From Verrucomicrobiota bacterium (GTDB lineage Bacteria; Verrucomicrobiota; Lentisphaeria; Oligosphaerales; Oligosphaeraceae): a stretch of DNA of 7,468 bases. The first letter of the stretch is position 1; every line of letters begins with the position of its first letter. Below are positions 1 to 6,473 of the stretch, piece by piece. The notes under the pieces are model-generated. The model saw nothing but the letters and a program-made list of their open reading frames with translations, was not told the DNA's origin and searched no databases. The position numbers and the translations under genes were made by a program. Where the stretch lies: positions 1 through 7,468 of the forward strand of contig JAKLHU010000093.1 in the NCBI GenBank assembly GCA_022709995.1, given 5' to 3'.

Positions 1-2
1 TC

Positions 3-3000
3 CTCGGGATGACGGTCAAGGCTGCCTTTATGATCTTTGGCGGCGGCGTACCGCTGATTGCCTCGCATTTTGGAATGGAGAACCCGTCAGCAGTTATGGC
101 CGGACCGTTGACAGGAGCCAGGGTTCTGCTTGCCTTTGCCATCAGCCAGCGCCTGGCCTTCGGCAATCCGCCCGTCCTGCCGCCGCTGGCTCGCATCCTC
201 GAACTGATCTCCCACAACGTCCTCTTCTACATTGCCAACACGGTTCTTCCCTTGAACCTCAATCCCGTCTATCCGCTGGTTGATTTTCATGACTGGTGGA
301 TCATCCCCGTGTTCGGCGTGTTTTTCGCCGTCGTCCTCGCCTGGTCGCACTGGGCCGTGCGTGATGCCCGCTGGCTGCTGGGGGTGTTTCTCGGGTTCGG
401 CGCCGCCTGGTGGGCCATGTTCGCCCCCAATGGCAACGGCGTCATGTTCAATCCGACCGACTACGCCGACCGTTACAGCTACGCCGCCGCCGCCGTGCTC
501 GTCTCGTTCACGGCCTTTCTGTTTGACAAAATCATCGTTCGGCGGCCGTCGGCGGCCAAGGTCATTTTGGTTATCGTCGTTCTGCAGGCCGGCTTTGCGG
601 CCGTCCGCTTCTGCCAATACCTGCCGCTCTGGAAAGATTCCAAGCAGCTGTTCACCCATGCGGTCAATTCCCTTCCGGAAGGCGTGTACCCCAATGACAA
701 GGCCATTCATAGTGTCAGCATCATCAGCCTGGATGAAAACGACGCCGACCACTTGGAACGAGCCGCTCTAACCATGCTCAAGCGCTCCCTCGGCGAACTG
801 GGCAACGCCTCCCGCGACAGCGACGTCCGGCGCCAGCTACGGGAAAACCACGGCATGATGTTCCTGATTGCCGCCAAAATCATGCAGAAAAAAGATGACG
901 AGGCGCTCCGCCTGGCTGATGCCCTGCGGCAACGCAACGGCACGTATTGCAATTTCAACATGTATGACTTTCACGTGACCAGGCCACGCTTTTTGAATCT
1001 TCTGACCGAACTGTTCTACCGCAACAACCGACGCGACGAAGCCGCCCGGCTGCGGGCGGAATTTCCCGACCCACTCCAACAGCAGTATACCGCCGCGTCC
1101 ATTCCCAACAACATCGCCCGGCTCAGCTTTCTGGTGGGCGACTACCAGACCGCCTTGGCCCTCTGGCAACGGCTGGAAAAACACCCGGAAAATCAGGACT
1201 ACATCCAGGAACGCATCCGGGAGACGATGGCGGCGATCGCCTCTCTGGCTCCGACGGCGGGCGGGGCGGCGGCAGGCACAGTGCCCACGGCGGCGGCAAG
1301 CGGCAGCGCGCCCTCGGGTTTCATCGTCCACGACGGCGACGTCAATCCTCTCCTGTCGCCGATAACGGCCGACGAGGCCCGGCCCTTCCATGTTCGGGCC
1401 GTCCTGATGGCGGTTCTGCTCTGCCTGTCTCTGCTGGCCCTGGTGTTTGCCGCCGTCGCCCCGGTGCGTTTTCCCCGGGCCTGGCAGGCCGCCGTCGGCA
1501 TGCTGAACCGGCACTGGCCGGCACTGGCGCTGGTTGCCGCCGTCTTCCTGATTTTCTCGCCGACGCTGGCTTTCCAACCCCTGCGGCACTGGGATGATTC
1601 CGTATATATCATCAACAACCCTGGTCTGCGCGTCACCTGGCACAACATCCGGTTTTATGCCGTCAATGGCTTCATGGGTCTGTACACGCCCCTGACCATG
1701 TACTCCTTCATGCTCGACCGGGCGATATACGGGCATCACAATTATCTCGGCTACCATCTCACCACCATTCTGCTGCAAAGCGCCGCCGCGCTTTGTCTCA
1801 GCCTCATCCTGCGCCGCCTCGGAATCCGCAAAACCATCGCCTATCTGGCCGCTTTTCTGTGGGCGGTGCATCCGCAGCGCCTGGAGTCCGTCGCCTGGCT
1901 GGCGGAGCGCAAAGACGTGTTGTCCGGAAGCCTGGCTCTGGCGGCCGTCTATGTCTTCATGAAAACCCATGACCGCCAAGGCAGGTATTTTCTGGCGACG
2001 CTACTGACCATCCTGTCGTTCGCCGCCAAACCAGCCACCGCCCTGCTGCCGGTGGTGTTCCTCGCCTATGTTTTCTACCGCGGCGACCTGAAGCAAACCT
2101 GGCGACGCCTGGCGGCGCCGGCGGTTGCCTACCTCGGTTTTTTCGGGACGGTCATGCTGACCAGCCAGCGTCTGGCTCATGGCTGCCCGCCCGTCATCGC
2201 GCCGCTGCCGCGCTTTCTGGAGCTGATTTCGCACAACGTCGTCTTCTACATTTCCAGCACCGTTCTGCCCATTCATCTCAATCCGGTCTATCCCTTGGTC
2301 GACTTCCACGACTGGTGGATCATCCCGCCCTTCATTCTCCTGGCTGCCGGGGTGTATGCCCTGGCCCGCTGGGCTGGCCTGGATCGCCGCTGGCTTCTCG
2401 GCGCCGTCGTCGGATTCGGCGCCGCCTGGTGGGCCATGTTTGCCCCCAATGGCAACGGCATTCTCTTCAATCCGACCGATTACGCCGACCGCTACAGCTA
2501 CGCCGCCGCCGCCGTCCTCGTCGCCTTCCTCGCCTTCCTCGTCGACCGGGCTCTGAACCGGCGACCGACCGGGATCAGATTTTTCGCTTCCCTGGCCATC
2601 ATCTACGCCATCTTCGTACTTTGGCAGTTCCGGCAGTATCTGCCGGTCTGGAAAAACGACACGGCACTGTTCACCTACGCCATCGAGACGGTCAAGCCCG
2701 GCGTTTACCCCAACGACAAGGCCATCCAGACGCTCTCTGTCGCCTGCCTCGACAACAACAATGCCGACCTGCTGGAAGGGGCGTCGCTGCTGATGCTGGA
2801 GAGGGCCCGCGGGCGCTTTGGCAAGGAGGCCCGGGACGGCGAACTGTCCCAGGCCGTGCGCGAAAATTTCGGCATGATGTTCTTGTTTTGCGCCAAGGCG
2901 ATGCAGGGCAAGGACATTGAGGCCTTGCGCCTGGCCCGGGCCATTTACAGCCGCCACCAGACCTACACCAAGCTGCTCATGTACGACCCGCCGGTGACTT

Positions 3001-3518
3001 TCCCGCGCTACATGAATCTGCTGACGGAAATCTTCTGCCGCAACAACCGCATGGAAGAAGCCGGAATCCTGCTCGCGGAATTTGCCGACCCGTTGAACCG
3101 CGGCTACGAGAATCCCGCCATTCCCAACAATCTGGCCCGTCTGGCCTTTCTGCGCCAAGATTACCAGACCGCCCGCATCCTGTGGGAAAAGCTGTCGGCG
3201 TCGCCGTTCAACAATCCCTACATCCAGGCGCGTCGGCAGGAAGTGAACGCCATCATCGCCGCCCTGCCGCCGGAACAGGCCGCCCAGGCTTTGGCACCGC
3301 CGCCGCCGCCGCTGTCGGCGGCGGAACGCGGCGCCGGCCTGGCCGATCCGACGGAAAAAAAGGCGACACCGGCGCAACTCCGCGGGTATTACCAGCGAAC
3401 CGCCGCTTGCGCCCTGCTGATGGCCGCCATTCTGGTCTACCTGGCGGTGACAACCGCCGCCACCATGGCTCGCGGCCAGGGCGGCCGACGCCAGGAAGGC
3501 AGGTCGCCGACGGCATGA
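3..3518 (+). CDS. Giant TMTC-like (GT-C fold) membrane protein with two tandem modules and TPR-like tails, 5'-partial
   Basis: The reading frame is open to the left edge; the first ATG is at 9 (1169 aa from there), with too little upstream sequence to judge a ribosome site. Residue numbers count from that Met. The second module (about 498-1169) is complete. It has a hydrophobic segment at 504-521, an acidic loop motif W-D-D-S-V-Y (D529, D530), the H-P-Q-R-L-E-S-V-A-W / E-R-K-D-V-L signature at 621-638, further membrane segments, N-P-T-D-Y-A-D-R-Y-S-Y ending at 831, TPR-like helices at about 956-1073, a proline-rich linker and a last membrane segment near 1134-1155. The ESVAW/ERKD and ADRYSY motifs are typical of bacterial relatives of TMTC/PMT O-mannosyltransferases. 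From this I infer a polyprenyl-phosphate-sugar glycosyltransferase in the inner membrane; donor and acceptor are unknown. Residues 45-415 repeat the second half of this module, so the first module's catalytic half should lie upstream of the window. The repeat makes the protein about twice the usual size. Family: fairly sure; activity: unproven. Confidence 0.8.
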   Translation, partial: LGMTVKAAFMIFGGGVPLIASHFGMENPSAVMAGPLTGARVLLAFAISQRLAFGNPPVLPPLARILELISHNVLFYIANTVLPLNLNPVYPLVDFHDWWIIPVFGVFFAVVLAWSHWAVRDARWLLGVFLGFGAAWWAMFAPNGNGVMFNPTDYADRYSYAAAAVLVSFTAFLFDKIIVRRPSAAKVILVIVVLQAGFAAVRFCQYLPLWKDSKQLFTHAVNSLPEGVYPNDKAIHSVSIISLDENDADHLERAALTMLKRSLGELGNASRDSDVRRQLRENHGMMFLIAAKIMQKKDDEALRLADALRQRNGTYCNFNMYDFHVTRPRFLNLLTELFYRNNRRDEAARLRAEFPDPLQQQYTAASIPNNIARLSFLVGDYQTALALWQRLEKHPENQDYIQERIRETMAAIASLAPTAGGAAAGTVPTAAASGSAPSGFIVHDGDVNPLLSPITADEARPFHVRAVLMAVLLCLSLLALVFAAVAPVRFPRAWQAAVGMLNRHWPALALVAAVFLIFSPTLAFQPLRHWDDSVYIINNPGLRVTWHNIRFYAVNGFMGLYTPLTMYSFMLDRAIYGHHNYLGYHLTTILLQSAAALCLSLILRRLGIRKTIAYLAAFLWAVHPQRLESVAWLAERKDVLSGSLALAAVYVFMKTHDRQGRYFLATLLTILSFAAKPATALLPVVFLAYVFYRGDLKQTWRRLAAPAVAYLGFFGTVMLTSQRLAHGCPPVIAPLPRFLELISHNVVFYISSTVLPIHLNPVYPLVDFHDWWIIPPFILLAAGVYALARWAGLDRRWLLGAVVGFGAAWWAMFAPNGNGILFNPTDYADRYSYAAAAVLVAFLAFLVDRALNRRPTGIRFFASLAIIYAIFVLWQFRQYLPVWKNDTALFTYAIETVKPGVYPNDKAIQTLSVACLDNNNADLLEGASLLMLERARGRFGKEARDGELSQAVRENFGMMFLFCAKAMQGKDIEALRLARAIYSRHQTYTKLLMYDPPVTFPRYMNLLTEIFCRNNRMEEAGILLAEFADPLNRGYENPAIPNNLARLAFLRQDYQTARILWEKLSASPFNNPYIQARRQEVNAIIAALPPEQAAQALAPPPPPLSAAERGAGLADPTEKKATPAQLRGYYQRTAACALLMAAILVYLAVTTAATMARGQGGRRQEGRSPTA
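141..1253 (+). repeat. Internal coding repeat, copy 1 (C-terminal part of GT-C/TPR module)
   Basis: Codons 45-415 of the large membrane protein align without a gap to codons 718-1088; every anchor I checked is offset by exactly 2019 bases. Anchors are SQRLA, ELISHN, LVDFHDWWIIP, ADRYSY, GVYPNDKAI, MMFL and IPNN followed by DYQTA. The block 129-165 matches 802-838 at 35 of 37 residues, and the DNA there is also nearly identical. The tail at about 283-400 is TPR-like, with alternating helices such as DDEALRLADAL and DYQTALALWQRL. An Ala/Gly/Ser-rich linker (about 415-437) and a membrane segment (464-485) follow before the second module starts. Confidence 0.9.
2160..3272 (+). repeat. Internal coding repeat, copy 2 (C-terminal part of GT-C/TPR module)
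   Basis: This is the second copy of the repeat at 141-1253, covering codons 718-1088. Unlike copy 1, it is preceded in the window by its full catalytic half (D529/D530 loop and the 621-638 signature). The most divergent stretches are the amphipathic part at 839-880 and the TPR-like tail; membrane loops and the ADRYSY region are nearly unchanged. It ends in a proline-rich linker with five consecutive prolines and a C-terminal membrane segment. Copy 1 also ends with a linker and a membrane helix, so the duplicated unit was probably a whole ancestral gene of about 673 codons. Confidence 0.9.
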
Positions 3519-3587
3519 AAAACGGGACCGCCGCGGCTGGCGGCACCCTCCTGCCGAGGCGACTCAGACCGCATGGACGTGATTTAT

Positions 3588-3603
3588 CGGCAATCACTTG
3601 CCG
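3588..3603. other. Stem-loop about 70 bases after the membrane protein gene
   Basis: CGGCAA at 3588-3593 pairs perfectly with TTGCCG at 3598-3603 around the loop TCAC. It is the first strong small hairpin downstream of the stop at 3516-3518. No T-run follows on the plus strand, so it is a structure that could stabilise or end the message rather than a proven terminator. Confidence 0.35.
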
Positions 3604-3610
3604 GAAAACG

Positions 3611-3650
3611 TCTTGCGGCGATGGTCGGCGAGCACGGGCAGAAAGCCCGT
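3611..3650. repeat. REP-like element, hairpin unit type 1, copy A
   Basis: It contains ACGGGC (3634-3639) and GCCCGT (3645-3650), a 6-bp perfect stem around AGAAA. The 40-base unit matches 3966-4005 at 30 of 40 positions, counted by eye. One difference in the left arm of the stem (C here, T in the other copy) keeps pairing by way of a G-T pair, which suggests the hairpin itself matters. Confidence 0.6.
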
Positions 3651-3685
3651 CTGGAGTTTGGCAATCCCGCGGAAATGCGGTTCGG

Positions 3686-3726
3686 CGCTCCCAGGTAGGC
3701 GCCCCGGGCCCTGGGGCGCCCAAGCG
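3686..3726. repeat. REP-like element, hairpin unit type 2, copy A
   Basis: GGCGCCCC at 3698-3705 pairs with GGGGCGCC at 3713-3720 around a 7-base loop. Outside this, CGCT (3686-3689) can pair with AGCG (3723-3726). The layout (CGCT, short spacer ending in GTA, GGCGCC stem, then C-x-AGCGTC) is shared with 3889-3927, whose inner stem sequence differs but still pairs. Retained pairing despite sequence change is typical of REP/BIME-type repeats. Confidence 0.65.
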
Positions 3727-3843
3727 TCTTTTCGCCCAACGCCCGGCACGGCACGGCAAATCGGCTATTTCAGCATCCAGGAAAATTGCCATTCCTGGGT
3801 AAGTACGGCGAGCCAGACCCAACCCGGTCGCTGCACTCCGGAC

Positions 3844-3888
3844 TTTTTGCCAAACTCCAGCTGGTCTGGAAGCCCGTGTCACTTCTCC
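3844..3888. repeat. REP-like element, shortened type 1 unit, copy B
   Basis: It begins with TTTTTGCCA (3844-3852) and has TGGAAGCCCGTG at 3867-3878, the same end words as the longer unit at 3949-4010. The left arm of the usual ACGGGC/GCCCGT hairpin is missing, so it looks like an internally deleted copy. It runs directly into the type 2 hairpin at 3889-3927. Confidence 0.5.
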
Positions 3889-3927
3889 CGCTCGAAGTAG
3901 GCGCCTCCGGCCGGAGGCGCCCGAGCG
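3889..3927. repeat. REP-like element, hairpin unit type 2, copy B (perfect 22-base palindrome)
   Basis: Bases 3900-3921 form a perfect 22-base palindrome (arms of 11, GGCGCCTCCGG and its complement). An outer stem pairs CGCTCG (3889-3894) with CGAGCG (3922-3927), with AAGTA (3895-3899) bulged on the left side. It is the second copy of the element at 3686-3726; the GTA before the stem and the AGCGTC after it are conserved. Confidence 0.7.
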
Positions 3928-3948
3928 TCGAGGTGGTTATGACTCAAG

Positions 3949-4010
3949 TTTTTGCCACAAACCGCGTTGCCGCCGATGGTTGGCGAACATGGGCTGGAAG
4001 CCCGTGCCGC
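3949..4010. repeat. REP-like element, hairpin unit type 1, copy C
   Basis: It begins with TTTTTGCCA (3949-3957). CATGGGC (3988-3994) pairs with GCCCGTG (4000-4006), including one G-T pair, around TGGAA. It is related to 3611-3650 (30 of 40 bases) and to the shortened copy at 3844-3888, and ends about 20 bases before the 3' end of the neighbouring oxidoreductase gene. Confidence 0.6.
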
Positions 4011-4031
4011 TTGCCCCGTCCCGGCGGTGTG

Positions 4032-5078
4032 TCAGTCGCCAAAGAAAAAGGGCTTGCCGGTGCGGGCTGATTCATAGACGCCGCTGATCAGCTCGATGGC
4101 GCGGCGGCCTTCGCGGCCATCCAAAAAGGGCTTGCGGCCGTTCAGGATGGCATCCGCCAAATCTTCGATCTGCTTGGCGTGGCCGTCGCTGGAGATATTC
4201 ATCGGCGCCCGTCCGCCGGCGGCGTTGGCCGGACCGAACAATTCGTTGATGATCGTCTCGTCTTCCGGCAGCGGGCGGGCGAATTCCCAGCGCGTTATCT
4301 TGTCTTCTTCGAAGGCGACCGTGCCGGCGCTGCCGGAAAATTCGAGCCGGCGCGGGAATCCTGGTGCGCAGGAGGTGCTTACTTCGATGGTGCCGAACGA
4401 CCCGTTGCGGTATTTGATCGCGGCGCAGAGGTTGTCTTCCACCTCGATGCTGTGAGTCAGCGTGCCGGAAAACGCAAAGACTTCCTTGGGCGCGCCGTTG
4501 ATGTAGATGAGCAGATCGATGGTATGAATGGCCTGGTTCATCAGCGCCCCGCCGCCATCGAGCTTCCAGGTCCCGCGCCAGGTCGAACCGCTGTAGTAGG
4601 CCGTGTCGCGGAACCAGCGCATCTGCGCACTGGCCAAGACCATGCGGCCAAACCGGCCAGCCTGCATGGCCTTCTTGACCAGCTGCACCGGCTTGGAAAA
4701 ACGACTCTGGAACACCGGTGACAGCAACACGTTGTTGGCATCGCAGGCCGCGATGATCGCGTCGACCTTGTCCAAGGTGATTTCCAGCGGTTTTTCGCAC
4801 ATGATGTGCTTGCCCGCCTCGGCGGCCGGGATGGCCACTTCGGCGTGCATCCCCGAGGGCACCGCAATCGTCACCGCCTGAATTTCCGGATCGGCCAGAA
4901 AATCCTCGAATTTCCGAAAACAGCGCACCCCGAATTCCTGCGCCATCCGTTCGGCGGCGGCGGCATTGGCGTCGTATACCCCGACCAGGTAGCAATTCGA
5001 CGACTTCTTCAAGGCCTTGGCGTGCAGGCCGGAAATCATGCCGGCGCCAATGATGCCAAAACCGACTTTTGTATCCAT
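4032..5078 (-). CDS. Gfo/Idh/MocA family NAD(P)-dependent sugar oxidoreductase (348 aa)
   Basis: It has the two-domain plan and usual length of the Gfo/Idh/MocA family. The N-terminal Rossmann fold starts with G-I-I-G-A-G-M-I-S (8-16), and VGVYDANAA (32-40) is the second strand that reads the cofactor ribose. E-K-P at 95-97 holds the conserved Lys96. The C-terminal alpha/beta domain has WKLDGGGALMNQAIHTID (171-188), with H185 and D188 in the usual catalytic/substrate positions. Family members oxidise or reduce a hydroxyl of sugars, sugar nucleotides, inositols or glycosides. The exact substrate cannot be read here; the WKLDGGGALMNQ form is common in uncharacterised PVC-type members and recalls WlbA-like sugar-nucleotide dehydrogenases. 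There is no signal or Tat peptide, so it is cytoplasmic. The start at 5078 is supported by GAGG six bases upstream. It lies 116 bp downstream of another family member on the same strand. Confidence 0.93.
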   Translation of the reverse strand: MDTKVGFGIIGAGMISGLHAKALKKSSNCYLVGVYDANAAAAERMAQEFGVRCFRKFEDFLADPEIQAVTIAVPSGMHAEVAIPAAEAGKHIMCEKPLEITLDKVDAIIAACDANNVLLSPVFQSRFSKPVQLVKKAMQAGRFGRMVLASAQMRWFRDTAYYSGSTWRGTWKLDGGGALMNQAIHTIDLLIYINGAPKEVFAFSGTLTHSIEVEDNLCAAIKYRNGSFGTIEVSTSCAPGFPRRLEFSGSAGTVAFEEDKITRWEFARPLPEDETIINELFGPANAAGGRAPMNISSDGHAKQIEDLADAILNGRKPFLDGREGRRAIELISGVYESARTGKPFFFGD

Positions 5079-5081
5079 GTG

Positions 5082-5088
5082 TCACCTC
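5082..5088 (-). promoter_or_regulatory. Ribosome binding site for the 348-aa oxidoreductase
   Basis: On the minus strand GAGGTGA precedes the ATG; the GAGG core is six bases from the start codon. It supports the start at 5078. Confidence 0.6.
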
Positions 5089-5194
5089 ACTCTTCGTTGC
5101 GAATCATGTCCATGTCAGCGGCTCCGGACCGAGAGGAACAGGGATGGCTTCGGGGGGCGCGCAGGCTGCATCCTGAGGACGCCGCCGCGGTCCC

Positions 5195-6385
5195 TCAAAG
5201 CCGCCCGCCGATGCAAGGCGTGATTTTCTCCACCGGAATCGGCAAGGTCTGCCGCAACTCGATGGACTCAATCGCCCGTTGGGCCAGATAGGTCGAGAGA
5301 AATCCGTCCAGTTCGTTGCACGGCGAGGGCTGGTCCAGGAGAATAGCCTGGACAAAGGCGTCGAGCATGTGGTAGTGCCCCTTGTCGACCAGGAAGGGCG
5401 CGTCCTGCTCAAGCTGTTTCAGCCCCTGGGTGGCAGCCTGGGCCCGTTCCTGGTATTTGCGCAGATAGGCGTCAAAGCCTTCGCCCTTGACCTTGCCGCG
5501 GTAGTGCTGCATGGGGAACGTCTCGCTGGCCGCGGCCGGAATGCCGTAGTAGTTGTTCTCGACAAAGAACAGGCTGCGCAACAGCGACGCCTTCGCCGTG
5601 ACTTCAAACAGTTCCTTTGGATAGTCAAACGTCCCGAAGCAGGAAAACGTCAAGGTCATGCTGTCGCCGCCGCTGAATTTGAGGTGAATGCCATGCGACA
5701 GCCGCGACGACCCCCACGCGGTGATTTCCACCGGCCGCTGCGGAGCAAAAAACCAGCAGGCCAGATCAAGCCAATGCACGGACTCGCCGATGATCTCCCC
5801 GCCGCCGGTCAGGGGATCGAGATGCCCGAGGCCGTAGGAAGCGCTTTCGTCCTGGATACGGATGAGCAGATGCGTCTGGTCCTCTTCCGGCAGCAAGGCA
5901 CGCTGCTTTTCAAGGTAGCGCCAGGCCGAATGGCGCGGCGCCGCCACCTGGGCCTGCCAGGCTTTCTTCAACGCCTGCAAGGCCGGCGCCATGCGCCGGT
6001 TCAGATCGACGCACAGCTTGACGTGGTGAGTCCGCACCGCCCGGATAATCCGGTAGGCCTCATCGTCGCGCATCGCCATCGGCTTTTCACAGAAAATATG
6101 CTTTCCGGCCCGGGCGGCCGCCTCGATGATCGGCAGGTGCGCTTCGTGCGTCGTCGCAATCTTGACCAGGTCGACTTCCGGATCCTGGACAATTGCCATG
6201 AAGTCGTCGGTGACTTCGGGAACGCCAAAATGCCCGGCCGCGGCCCGGGCCTTGTCGAGCTGCACGTCGCAGGCCCATTTCAAACGCAGCCGCGGATGGC
6301 GGGACAGATTGGGAAAATCCTGCCCCCAGGAAAATTTCCCGCAGCCGATCTGGGCCGCGACAAGCTTTTTTTTCGTTGTTGCCAT
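5195..6385 (-). CDS. Gfo/Idh/MocA family oxidoreductase, long form (396 aa)
   Basis: The dinucleotide-binding loop is I-G-C-G-K-F-S (13-19). E-K-P stands at 100-102, with Lys101 the expected conserved lysine. D-L-N-R-R-M-A-P (127-134) resembles the N-R-R-(F/M)-x-P turn of sugar-nucleotide-type members. G-G-G-E-I-I-G-E-S-V-H-W-L-D (194-207) supplies H204 and D207. It is longer than its neighbour because of extra residues at about 145-193 and a C-terminal helical extension. Substrate unknown; a sugar or cyclitol hydroxyl is expected, with NAD(P). Cytoplasmic; no export signal. The start is well bounded: an in-frame TAA lies at 6407-6409 and no other ATG falls between. No clear Shine-Dalgarno sequence is seen before this ATG. 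It is the first gene of the probable two-gene operon. The two proteins share family motifs but differ too much for a recent duplication. Confidence 0.93.
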   Translation of the reverse strand: MATTKKKLVAAQIGCGKFSWGQDFPNLSRHPRLRLKWACDVQLDKARAAAGHFGVPEVTDDFMAIVQDPEVDLVKIATTHEAHLPIIEAAARAGKHIFCEKPMAMRDDEAYRIIRAVRTHHVKLCVDLNRRMAPALQALKKAWQAQVAAPRHSAWRYLEKQRALLPEEDQTHLLIRIQDESASYGLGHLDPLTGGGEIIGESVHWLDLACWFFAPQRPVEITAWGSSRLSHGIHLKFSGGDSMTLTFSCFGTFDYPKELFEVTAKASLLRSLFFVENNYYGIPAAASETFPMQHYRGKVKGEGFDAYLRKYQERAQAATQGLKQLEQDAPFLVDKGHYHMLDAFVQAILLDQPSPCNELDGFLSTYLAQRAIESIELRQTLPIPVEKITPCIGGRL

Positions 6386-6473
6386 GCTGGGTGTGGTTTT
6401 CTGGGGTTATGGCGCCGGGAGCGGCTTGGGCGCAAAGACGGACACGCTTGAAATATCTCGATAATTGTCTCAT

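Larger units (their letters stand above)
3519..4031. other. Convergent intergenic region with REP-like palindromic elements, no credible gene
   Basis: This 513-base gap separates the 3' end of the membrane protein gene (+) from the 3' end of an oxidoreductase gene (-). Open frames cross it on both strands, but none shows a plausible start, domain or codon pattern, and they run through repeated palindromes. It holds a small stem-loop at 3588-3603, two copies of a hairpin with a GGCGCC stem base (3686-3726 and 3889-3927), related copies of an ACGGGC/GCCCGT hairpin unit (3611-3650 and 3949-4010, with a shortened one at 3844-3888), and a 14-base inverted repeat. I see no hairpin followed by a T-run, so no classical intrinsic terminator can be called for either gene. 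The hairpins could still stop or protect both converging transcripts. Confidence 0.75.

Noticed and set aside
837..1979. Long open frame (380 codons) on the minus strand inside the membrane protein gene
   Set aside because: It is antisense to a well-supported reading frame, rich in G, Q, R and D with no domain or membrane pattern; GC-biased third positions keep antisense frames open.
2001..3377. Long open frame (458 codons) on the minus strand inside the membrane protein gene
   Set aside because: It mirrors the antisense frame over the first repeat copy, as expected from a duplicated coding region, and has low-complexity Q/R/G/E composition with no recognisable motif.
3528..3544. Intrinsic terminator right after the membrane protein stop
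   Set aside because: CCGCC/GGCGG can form a 5-bp stem but no T-run follows, and such GC words are frequent here.
3253..3882. Open frame (209 codons) on the minus strand through the end of the membrane protein gene and the gap
   Set aside because: It overlaps real coding sequence and is made largely of palindromic repeat sequence; the Arg/Pro-rich product looks like translated REP DNA.
3611..4010. CRISPR array
   Set aside because: Repeats are diverged, of two different kinds, irregularly spaced and present in only two or three copies; there are no uniform spacers or cas genes.
3786..4070. Open frame (94 codons) on the plus strand in the convergent gap
   Set aside because: It covers the palindromic elements and runs antisense into the oxidoreductase 3' end; no ribosome site or domain is visible.
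5160..5197. Terminator between the two oxidoreductase genes
   Set aside because: GAGGAC/GTCCCTC can pair with a bulge over the stop codon region, but there is no T-run, and the short gap with same-strand genes favours read-through.
5279..6451. Open frame (390 codons) on the plus strand across the long oxidoreductase gene
   Set aside because: The minus strand shows clear Rossmann and EKP motifs; this frame is an Arg/Gly/Gln-rich shadow without domain features.
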